Translations under genes and position numbers: made by a program | Source: an uncultured Eubacteriales bacterium | GTDB lineage: Bacteria; Bacillota; Clostridia; Oscillospirales; Oscillospiraceae | DNA: 5,705 nt | Reading direction: 5' to 3' | Assembly: GCA_900555735.1 (NCBI GenBank) | Contig: USMI01000128.1 | Location: 1-5,705 of the forward strand | The notes under the pieces: generated by a model | The model's database searches: none | The model's input: only the letters and a program-made list of their open reading frames with translations | Told to the model about the DNA's origin: nothing | In this document: piece after piece, positions 1 through 5,249 of the stretch | Layout: each line of letters begins with the position of its first letter | Position numbering within the stretch: the stretch's first letter is position 1

Positions 1-704
1 CCCTCGATCCAGAAGCGGCCGATGCCGTACCACAGGAAGTAGAAGAGGGTATTCTCCCCGTCGAACTTCCGGTGCCTGGCGATGACAAACACCAACAGAA
101 GCAGGCCCACCAGATTCCACAGGCTCTCGTACAGGAAGGTAGGGTGTACCTCGATCAGCTCGCCGGTTTTCAGCGTCAGCTGCATGCGGCAGAAGATGGT
201 GGTCTCGCTGCCAAAGGCCTCGCGGTTCATGAAGTTGCCCCAGCGGCCCACGATCTGGCCGATCAGCAGGCCCATCACCACCAGATCGGTCAGGGCGCAG
301 AGCTTGAAGCCCTTGCGCTTTGCCATGATGATGGCCAGAAGCACCACCGCAATGACCGCGCCGTAGATGGCAAGACCGCCGTCCCAGATGGCGATGGCCT
401 TGCTCCAGCTGAACTTGCCGTCCGCGTCGCGGAACAGGTCAAGATAGAAGATGACGTAGTACAGCCGGGCGCCGATGATGCCGCAGGGGATGCCCCAGAG
501 GATGCAGTCCATCAGGTCATCCTCAGTAATGCCGTAGCGCTTTCGCTGGTGCAGGCAGAAGGCCACCGCCAGCAGCAGGCCGCAGGCTATGATGATGCCG
601 TACCAGTAGATACCGTGGCCAATGTTGATGGCCTTGGAGGACGCGGTAAACGCCCAATCACCGAACAGCCCCGGAAACCGGATGGGACTGTCGGTCATGA
701 TCAT
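1..704 (-). CDS. lgt: Prolipoprotein diacylglyceryl transferase (Lgt), C-terminus cut by window edge
   Basis: Lgt is an integral membrane enzyme that transfers diacylglycerol from phosphatidylglycerol to the lipobox cysteine of prelipoproteins, the first step of lipoprotein maturation. The leftward frame is open to the window edge and gives 234 residues. The family signature is clear at residues 153-165 (GRWGNFMNREAFG). Other typical blocks are IYWYG at 32-36, a GGLAIYG segment at 109-115, HPTFLYES at 187-194 and YGIGRFWIE at 226-234, whose arginine matches the conserved C-terminal one. Several hydrophobic spans (about 34-50, 68-88, 112-127, 140-153, 195-209) fit a polytopic protein. About 30-50 residues should lie beyond the edge. 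It is the third gene of the operon, 15 bp after the M16 peptidase stop. The first possible start is ATG at 704, with a second in-frame ATG at 698. The only Shine-Dalgarno-like run (AAAGGAG) overlaps the upstream stop and lies about 18 nt away, so translation may depend on coupling. Seen: motifs. Known: family role. Confidence 0.95.
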   Translation of the reverse strand, partial: MIMTDSPIRFPGLFGDWAFTASSKAINIGHGIYWYGIIIACGLLLAVAFCLHQRKRYGITEDDLMDCILWGIPCGIIGARLYYVIFYLDLFRDADGKFSWSKAIAIWDGGLAIYGAVIAVVLLAIIMAKRKGFKLCALTDLVVMGLLIGQIVGRWGNFMNREAFGSETTIFCRMQLTLKTGELIEVHPTFLYESLWNLVGLLLLVFVIARHRKFDGENTLFYFLWYGIGRFWIE

Positions 705-719
705 GCCGTTCGTAAAAGA

Positions 720-2003
720 TCACTCCTTTGCTTCGCCGGAAACAGGCTCGATGATAGACACGGCGCAGCGCTCCTCCACCAGATTCTCCCGGATGAAGTC
801 CAGCACGTCGTCGGCGCTGATGCTGTCATAGATCTCCGGGAAACGGTAGGGATCATAGTCGTGGAATTTGCCCTCGGCCATGGATACGGCGATACCCTCA
901 AAGCTGTTGAGGGCCTTCAGCGCCGTGCCGAAGTTGGCGTTGCGCAGCCGCAGATAGTAGGCGGGATCGATGCCCTCCTTCACCAGCCGCTGCGCCTCGT
1001 CCAGCACCGCCTTTACCACGGCGTTGGGATCGTTGCTGTCTCCGCCGATATAGACGTAGGCCACACCTGGCAGGATGTCATAGCTGCACCCGAAGGAGCC
1101 GTTGATGAGGCCCTGACTGTACAGCCGGGCGTACAGCGGACTGGACTCGCCTGCCAGCACGTCGATGGCCAGCTCGCCCAGAGCGGTGCTGCGGGCCTGC
1201 TCCTCGCCGCCGTGCTGCGGCGGGCACTTGAAGCCCGCCAGAAAGCTGGGCATGGCGATCTCCATACGGCTGCGGACTTCCTTTTTGCAGGGCGTCAGCG
1301 GCTCCTCCGCGCCGTAATCTCGGGGAATCAGCGGGCCGCTGGTCTTGGGCAGCACCTCCTCCGCCAGACGCAGCACCTCATCACTGTCCACATCGCCCAC
1401 CACCACAAGGCACATATTGGCGGGGGTATAGAAGGCCTTATGGCAGTCGTACAGCGTCTGAGCTGTGATCTGGCGGATGCTCTCCACGCTGCCGACGACG
1501 GCTGTGCGGGCGGGACTGTGGTGGTAAAGGCTCTGCATCAGCTGCTTATAGCACTGCCACTCCGGATTATCCTCGATCATGCCGATCTCCTGCGCGATGA
1601 TGCCCTGCTCCTTCTCCACCGACTCGTCGGTGAAATACGGAACGGACACAAAGGACAGCAGGATCTTCAGGTTCTCATAGAAATGCTCGGTGGAGCTGAA
1701 ATAGTAACAGGTGATGGCATTGGAGGTAAAGGCGTTGGGCTCGGCGCCGTTTTTGGCCAGTTCCTGCAGGGCGTTGCCCTCGGCGGTGTCGAACATCTTA
1801 TGCTCCAGATAGTGGGCGATACCGGCGGGGGTGTCCAGCCACTGGCCATTCAGCTGGAACCGCATGTCCATGCCGCCGTAACGTGTGGCAAACAGGGCGT
1901 ATTTCCGCTGAAAATCCTTCTTGGGTACGATGCACACCGGCAATCCGTTGGGCAGCGTCTCCCAGCGGGCGGTCTCGCCGATACGGCTATAATTGGTCAG
2001 CAT
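720..2003 (-). CDS. M16 family zinc peptidase, YmfH-like, with intact zinc-binding motif
   Basis: This 427-residue protein belongs to the insulinase/pitrilysin (M16) metallopeptidases and most resembles Bacillus YmfH from memory. The inverted zinc motif HxxEH is present as HYLEH at residues 64-68, followed by the family's NAFTS block at 90-94. E139 in the EQGIIAQE segment (132-139) is the likely third zinc ligand, with E132 as the paired glutamate 7 residues earlier, as in pitrilysin. The C-terminal half carries the partner-like segment around 289-304 (SPLYARLYSQGL, then NGSF). No signal peptide is seen, so it is probably cytoplasmic. The ATG start at 2003 has AGGAGG 7 nt upstream and overlaps the end of the preceding M16 gene by 7 bp, which suggests coupled synthesis of the two as a heterodimer: this one catalytic, the other supplying the R/Y-type substrate-binding half. 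The natural substrate is not known from the sequence. Confidence 0.93.
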   Translation of the reverse strand: MLTNYSRIGETARWETLPNGLPVCIVPKKDFQRKYALFATRYGGMDMRFQLNGQWLDTPAGIAHYLEHKMFDTAEGNALQELAKNGAEPNAFTSNAITCYYFSSTEHFYENLKILLSFVSVPYFTDESVEKEQGIIAQEIGMIEDNPEWQCYKQLMQSLYHHSPARTAVVGSVESIRQITAQTLYDCHKAFYTPANMCLVVVGDVDSDEVLRLAEEVLPKTSGPLIPRDYGAEEPLTPCKKEVRSRMEIAMPSFLAGFKCPPQHGGEEQARSTALGELAIDVLAGESSPLYARLYSQGLINGSFGCSYDILPGVAYVYIGGDSNDPNAVVKAVLDEAQRLVKEGIDPAYYLRLRNANFGTALKALNSFEGIAVSMAEGKFHDYDPYRFPEIYDSISADDVLDFIRENLVEERCAVSIIEPVSGEAKE

Positions 2004-3268
2004 GCGCTCTCCTCCTTTCCCTTCAGGAAGAATACGGTGTCAAGCTTGCAGCTCTGGGCGGCCTTCCGGATGCGCTCCGGCGTCACCTGACGCAGGGCGG
2101 CCATCAGCTCCTCCGGCGTATCCTCGGCACCGGTGGCCGTCTGGCCCAGATAGTAGTTCTCCAGCGCACCCTGAGAATCGGACAGCGAGGTCAGCGCCGA
2201 GCACATGGTGGCCATAGCGCCTTGCAGCTCCCAATTCTCCCACTGGCCCTGCTTCACCAGCTCCAGCTGATGGAGGATCTCGTCGTGGGCCTTCTGGAAG
2301 TCCTTGCACTCGATGCCGGAGGACATGGTCATGATGCCCTTGGAGCGGGCATAGCTGGAGGAAGCGTAGTAGCAAAGGGACAGCTTTTCCCGGACATTCA
2401 GGAACAGCTTGGCGTTGCTGGTGCCACCGAAGATCAGGTTCGCCATAATCATGGCGGGCACGTCGTCGGTGTCACAGCGCCAGCCCATGGACAGCTTACC
2501 CTGCGTCACGTCCATCTCCTCGGTGAGATAGCGGGGCTCCTCCGGCGCGGCCACACGGCGGACAGGCTCGCCCTCCGTCACCACGCCCCGGGGCAGCGCG
2601 GCAAAGGCGCGGCACAGCGCACCCTCCACCCGTTCCGGTCTGGCGCTGCCGCAGTAGAACAGCTCCATGCGGCTGGTGGCCAGCAGCTCCCGATAGTGGT
2701 TGAACAGCTTGTGGTTGTTGATCTTGGCGGCGGTCTCCTCGTCGCCAAGACGCAGCACGCCGTAAGGCTCTCCGGCGCACATCTCCTGCATCAGCCGCAC
2801 GTCGGCCCAATCCTGCTTGTCGTTGCGGATGGAACGGATGGCGTCGATGAGATTCTGCTTCTCGCTGTCCACATACTCCGCCAGAAAGCGGCCGTTGCGG
2901 GTCACAGGGTCAAGGAACAGCTCGCCCAGCAGGTCGGCCACCGGCTCCAGCAGCTTCTCCCCCGCCGGAGCGAAGGCGTCGTCGATGACAGAGGCCACAA
3001 AGCCCACGCACTGACGCTCGCCCTTCTTGCGGACAGTATAGTCGATCTGTGCGCCGTAGAGGGTGTCCAGCGCAGCGGACAGGCTCTCCATATCCGGGCA
3101 GCGCATGGTGCCGCGCCGCAGTACGGCGGGCAGCATCGCATTGGCGGCAGCGGTCTCCCTGCTCAGCGGTGTCACCAGATGGGCGCTGAGCACGCTGGTC
3201 TTGAATTTACTGGCAGGCAGATACGTCAGAAAAACGTTCTGCATGATTTCTTTTCTTCGCTCGTACAC
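1997..3268 (-). CDS. M16 family peptidase homologue without zinc motif, YmfF-like
   Basis: This 423-residue protein has the M16 fold but lacks HxxEH: the expected place reads LSAALDTLYGA (63-73). That is how I remember Bacillus YmfF. It is probably the non-catalytic partner of the zinc-containing gene directly downstream. The C-terminal half keeps the segment typical of the partner subunit, NAKLFLNVREKLSLCYY (285-301), where an arginine and tyrosines contact substrate in heterodimeric M16 enzymes. I chose the GTG start at 3268 because a perfect AGGAGG (3275-3280) lies 6 nt upstream; an in-frame ATG at 3244 has no such site. It is the first gene of the leftward operon and is divergent from niaR. 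No signal peptide is evident. Family and lack of the zinc motif are seen directly; the partner role is inferred from family knowledge and the 7-bp overlap. Confidence 0.92.
   Translation of the reverse strand: MYERRKEIMQNVFLTYLPASKFKTSVLSAHLVTPLSRETAAANAMLPAVLRRGTMRCPDMESLSAALDTLYGAQIDYTVRKKGERQCVGFVASVIDDAFAPAGEKLLEPVADLLGELFLDPVTRNGRFLAEYVDSEKQNLIDAIRSIRNDKQDWADVRLMQEMCAGEPYGVLRLGDEETAAKINNHKLFNHYRELLATSRMELFYCGSARPERVEGALCRAFAALPRGVVTEGEPVRRVAAPEEPRYLTEEMDVTQGKLSMGWRCDTDDVPAMIMANLIFGGTSNAKLFLNVREKLSLCYYASSSYARSKGIMTMSSGIECKDFQKAHDEILHQLELVKQGQWENWELQGAMATMCSALTSLSDSQGALENYYLGQTATGAEDTPEELMAALRQVTPERIRKAAQSCKLDTVFFLKGKEESAC
2011..2016 (-). promoter_or_regulatory. Ribosome binding site of the YmfH-like gene
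   Basis: AGGAGG on the minus strand, 7 nt before the ATG at 2003. It lies inside the 3' end of the upstream M16 gene. This supports both the start choice and independent strong initiation despite the 7-bp overlap. Confidence 0.85.
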
Positions 3269-3274
3269 AGTAAA

Positions 3275-3280
3275 CCTCCT
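3275..3280 (-). promoter_or_regulatory. Ribosome binding site deciding a GTG start (YmfF-like gene)
   Basis: Perfect AGGAGG on the minus strand, 6 nt before the GTG at 3268. It decides in favour of the GTG over the later in-frame ATG at 3244. Confidence 0.85.
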
Positions 3281-3304
3281 GAAATTTATATCAATTCAAT
3301 ATAT

Positions 3305-3310
3305 AGTATA
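3305..3310 (-). promoter_or_regulatory. Possible -10 box of the leftward M16-M16-lgt operon
   Basis: TATACT on the minus strand would place a start near 3298 and give a leader of about 30 nt before the GTG at 3268. The matching -35 region around 3328-3333 (TTTTCT) is poor, and the surrounding DNA is AT-rich with other TATA-like runs, so this is only the best candidate in the divergent intergenic region. Confidence 0.35.
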
Positions 3311-3358
3311 CACCAATCCGCTCCGAAAGAAAAGAGGAAAATCCCATATCAACGATAG

Positions 3359-3387
3359 TTGACGTGCCGCCGCATCTGGGATATAAT
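3359..3387 (+). promoter_or_regulatory. Promoter of niaR
   Basis: TTGACG (3359-3364) and TATAAT (3382-3387) are separated by exactly 17 bp, which is near-consensus for sigma-A/sigma-70. The start point would fall near 3394, leaving a leader of roughly 24 nt with AGGAGG at 3405-3410, 7 nt before the ATG at 3418. A start at 3364, which an open frame allows, would lie inside this promoter and is therefore excluded. Confidence 0.8.
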
Positions 3388-3399
3388 ATGATATATTAT
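3383..3399. repeat. Short AT-rich inverted repeat overlapping the niaR -10 box
   Basis: ATAATAT (3383-3389) and ATATTAT (3393-3399) are perfect 7-bp arms around GAT. The repeat spans the -10 box and the predicted start point of niaR. It does not resemble the GACAnnTGTC-type operator found downstream. It could be a binding site for another regulator, or simply a by-product of AT-rich promoter DNA. Confidence 0.5.
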
Positions 3400-3417
3400 G
3401 TCTCAGGAGGGATTGCC

Positions 3418-3936
3418 ATGACCGCCGCACTGCGCCGCAGCGCCATTTATGAACAGCTGACCCGCGCCGACGCACCCATCAGTGCCAACGCGCTGGCACA
3501 GCGCTTTTCCGTCACCCGTCAGGTGGTGGTAGGCGACATCGCCCTCCTGCGGGCCGAGGGACACCGTATCACCGCCACGCCCCGCGGCTATATGATCCCC
3601 AGTGAGACGGGCCTGCTGCGCACCATCGCCTGCCACCACAGCGGCGAGGATACGCAAAAAGAGCTGTTCGCCATGGTGGACTGCGGCTGCACCGTGCTGG
3701 ATGTGATCGTGGAGCACCCGGTTTACGGCCAGTTGACCGCGCAACTGGCGCTGTCCAGCCGATACGATGTGGAGCAATTCGTCCAGCGGATGGCGGACTC
3801 CCACGCCCAGCCCATCAGCGCGCTGACCGATGGGGTGCATCTGCACACCCTCTCCTGCCCCAGCGAGGATGCCTTTGCCCACCTGAAGGCCACGCTTCAG
3901 TCCATGGGCATGCTGTATGAGGGCAGCATGGCGTAA
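3418..3936 (+). CDS. niaR: NiaR-type niacin-responsive transcriptional repressor (HTH plus 3H domain)
   Basis: This 172-residue protein matches NiaR (YrxA) in length and layout. An N-terminal winged helix-turn-helix covers about residues 5-60, with recognition helix near SVTRQVVVGDIALL (31-44). It is followed by a 3H domain named for its conserved histidines: HH at 73-74, EHPVYG at 99-104 and DGVHLHTL at 138-145. H74, E82, H141 and H143 have the spacing I recall for the metal ligands of the Thermotoga homologue TM1602. NiaR represses NAD synthesis and niacin uptake genes, with nicotinic acid as co-repressor. The ATG at 3418 has AGGAGG 7 nt upstream and a near-consensus promoter. No GACAnnTGTC-type site is seen before niaR itself, but one lies directly before the downstream membrane protein gene, so that gene is the likely target. 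Domain identity is seen; ligand and targets follow from family knowledge. Confidence 0.92.
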   Translation: MTAALRRSAIYEQLTRADAPISANALAQRFSVTRQVVVGDIALLRAEGHRITATPRGYMIPSETGLLRTIACHHSGEDTQKELFAMVDCGCTVLDVIVEHPVYGQLTAQLALSSRYDVEQFVQRMADSHAQPISALTDGVHLHTLSCPSEDAFAHLKATLQSMGMLYEGSMA

Positions 3937-3944
3937 TGCCGCTA

Positions 3945-3972
3945 TTGACAAATCCCGCAAGTTGTTTATAAT
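3945..3972 (+). promoter_or_regulatory. Consensus promoter of the EIIC-like membrane protein gene
   Basis: TTGACA (3945-3950) and TATAAT (3967-3972) are both perfect consensus hexamers, 16 bp apart, beginning 8 bp after the niaR stop. The start point should lie near 3979-3980. A promoter this strong needs control, and a large inverted repeat begins inside its -10 box. Confidence 0.85.
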
Positions 3973-4008
3973 GGAGTGGACATGTGTCTTGACACCTGTC
4001 CACTCCAT
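3971..4008. promoter_or_regulatory. 38-bp inverted repeat over the -10 box and start point, probable NiaR operator
   Basis: The two 19-bp halves pair at 17 of 19 positions; only the central T/T pair and the position 3983/3996 pair do not match. The core is two tandem copies of GACAnnTGTC (3979-3988 and 3991-4000) separated by TT, each copy itself a palindrome. The outer arms ATGGAGTG and CACTCCAT extend it beyond a normal operator. Overlap with the -10 box and start point is the classic position for repression by blocking RNA polymerase, and niaR is the gene immediately upstream. Assignment to NiaR is inferred from that position and from my memory that NiaR sites are palindromes of this TGTC/GACA type. 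Confidence 0.75.
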
Positions 4009-4017
4009 TTGATTTTT
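3971..4017 (+). terminator. Candidate intrinsic terminator of niaR, coincident with the operator repeat
   Basis: In RNA read through from niaR, the arms 3971-3982 and 3997-4008 form a 12-bp stem that continues inward through most of the inner repeat. It is followed by a T-rich stretch, TTTGATTTTT (4008-4017). RNA started at the internal promoter near 3979 lacks the outer left arm and can form only the inner stem of about 10 bp, set back from the T run. The U tract is interrupted by GA, so efficiency is uncertain. Confidence 0.45.
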
Positions 4018-4038
4018 CGGGATTATGAGGTACATACT

Positions 4039-5145
4039 ATGGAAAAAGTCCGGGCATTTCTGGCGCGGAAGAACATCACCTTCTCCGCCAAGCGCTATTT
4101 TATCGACGCCATGTCCGCCATGGCGCAGGGCCTGTTCTGCACGCTGCTGGTGGGCACCATTCTGGATACCATCGGCAAGCAGTTCGGCATCGGTTTTCTG
4201 ACCAACGCGTTTTTGACCATCACCAAAGGTGATGTGACACTCAGCTATACCATCGGCGGACTGTGCTCCCTGATGGTTGGCCCAGCCATGGCGGTGGCCA
4301 TCGGCAACGCCTTGCAGGCCCCGCCGCTGGTGCTGTTCTCCCTCATTACCGTAGGCTTTGCCACCAATGTGCTGGGCGGTGCAGGTGGCCCGCTGGCCGT
4401 GTTCTTTGTGGCCATTCTGGCCGCCGAGGTGGGCAAAGCCATCAGTAAGGAGACCAAGATCGACATTCTGGTGACGCCTGTGGTCACCATTCTGGCAGGC
4501 ATCGGCTTTGCGGCGCTGGTGGCGCGGCCTATCGGCGCGGCGGCCATCTCCGTGGGCAAGGCCATCATGTGGGCTACCGAGCTGCAGCCCTTCTTCATGG
4601 GTATTCTGGTGTCCGTTATCATCGGCGTGGCGCTGACGCTGCCTATCTCCTCCGCCGCCATCTGCGCCAGCTTCGGTCTGACGGGTCTGGCGGGCGGCGC
4701 TGCCGTGGCGGGCTGCTGCGCCCAAATGGTGGGCTTCGCCGTTATGAGCTTCCGGGAGAACCGCTGGGGCGGTCTGGTGGCCCAGGGCATTGGCACCAGT
4801 ATGCTGCAAATGGGCAACATCGTCCGCAATATCCGCATCTGGATCCCTCCTACGCTGGCCTCCGCCGTCACCGGCCCGCTGGCTACCTGCCTGTTCAAGC
4901 TGCAAATGAACGGCTCACCGGTGTCCTCCGGTATGGGCACCTGCGGCTTCGTGGGGCAGATCGGCGTATACACCGGCTGGGTCAACGATGTGGCCAGCGG
5001 CGCGAAGGCCGCTATCACCGGCTTCGACTGGCTGGGGCTGATCCTGATCTCCTTTGTGCTGCCCGCTGTACTGACGTGGCTGTTCGCCATCCCCCTGCGG
5101 AAGTGGGGCTGGATCAAGGACGGCGACCTGAAGCTGGATCTGTAA
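4039..5145 (+). CDS. PTS_EIIC_2/PfoR-like polytopic membrane protein, candidate NiaR-controlled transporter
   Basis: This 368-residue, very hydrophobic protein resembles the family usually named PTS sugar transporter subunit IIC (PTS_EIIC_2), which includes clostridial PfoR. Glycine-rich hydrophobic spans run from about residue 28 to 355, suggesting roughly nine or ten membrane segments (for example 28-45, 70-90, 97-131, 145-162, 185-205, 213-236, 333-353). Conserved-looking loops are VLGGAGGPLA (111-120), MGNIVRNIRIWIPP (258-271) and GSPVSSGMGTCGFVGQIG (292-309). No EIIA or EIIB domain or gene is present, so phosphotransfer is not supported. The ATG at 4039 has GAGG 8 nt upstream. In-frame starts at 3976 and 3982 lie at the transcription start and lack a ribosome binding site. 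Position after niaR and the operator-like repeat suggest niacin or a related NAD precursor as substrate. The substrate is inferred only; a sugar permease or regulatory membrane protein remains possible. Confidence 0.88.
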   Translation: MEKVRAFLARKNITFSAKRYFIDAMSAMAQGLFCTLLVGTILDTIGKQFGIGFLTNAFLTITKGDVTLSYTIGGLCSLMVGPAMAVAIGNALQAPPLVLFSLITVGFATNVLGGAGGPLAVFFVAILAAEVGKAISKETKIDILVTPVVTILAGIGFAALVARPIGAAAISVGKAIMWATELQPFFMGILVSVIIGVALTLPISSAAICASFGLTGLAGGAAVAGCCAQMVGFAVMSFRENRWGGLVAQGIGTSMLQMGNIVRNIRIWIPPTLASAVTGPLATCLFKLQMNGSPVSSGMGTCGFVGQIGVYTGWVNDVASGAKAAITGFDWLGLILISFVLPAVLTWLFAIPLRKWGWIKDGDLKLDL

Positions 5146-5155
5146 TATTGAAAGA

Positions 5156-5194
5156 AACGGCCCGCGTTCCACCCGGAACGCGGGCCGTTCTTTT
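5156..5194 (+). terminator. Intrinsic terminator of the EIIC-like gene
   Basis: A perfect 15-bp GC-rich stem (arms 5156-5170 and 5175-5189) with an ACCC loop is followed by CTTTT. It begins 10 bp after the stop codon. The left flank is A-rich, so it may also work weakly for leftward transcripts. Confidence 0.9.
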
Positions 5195-5200
5195 CGTGCA

Positions 5201-5236
5201 TAAAAAATGAGTGAGGCACAGCCTCACTCATTTTTA
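5201..5236 (-). terminator. Intrinsic terminator of the S1-domain gene, probably bidirectional
   Basis: A perfect 15-bp stem (arms 5203-5217 and 5221-5235) has a 3-nt ACA loop, with A residues at one base and T residues at the other. Read leftward, it gives a hairpin ending in a run of six U, 14 bp past the S1 gene's stop. Read rightward, it gives five U, so it can back up the preceding terminator. Confidence 0.88.
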
Positions 5237-5249
5237 TCATGCTTGGAAA

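Noticed and set aside
72..2090. 672-codon rightward open frame
   Set aside because: It is antisense to the clear lgt and M16 genes, crosses both, has low-complexity His/Gln/Ala/Gly-rich content and shows no recognisable domain. It is a by-product of GC-rich codon use.
1883..3358. 491-codon rightward open frame
   Set aside because: It is antisense to the M16 genes, rich in Leu/His/Gln/Gly, and has no motif or ribosome binding site.
3364..3417. N-terminal extension of NiaR by 18 residues
   Set aside because: It would begin within the promoter, upstream of the expected RNA start. The ATG at 3418 has AGGAGG at ideal spacing.
3976..4038. N-terminal extension of the membrane protein or a leader peptide within the operator
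   Set aside because: The possible starts (3976, 3982) coincide with the transcription start and have no ribosome binding site. The coding appearance comes from the palindrome.
3937..4038. Riboswitch in the leader of the membrane protein gene
   Set aside because: The leader from the predicted start to the ATG is only about 60 nt and consists mostly of the operator repeat. No known NAD or vitamin riboswitch core is recognisable.
3403..4905. 500-codon leftward open frame
   Set aside because: It is antisense to niaR and the membrane protein gene, crosses two promoters and the operator, and is His/Gln/Gly-rich without a domain.
4245..5240. 331-codon leftward open frame
   Set aside because: It is antisense to the EIIC-like gene and runs through both terminator hairpins. 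The sense frame has clear membrane protein character.
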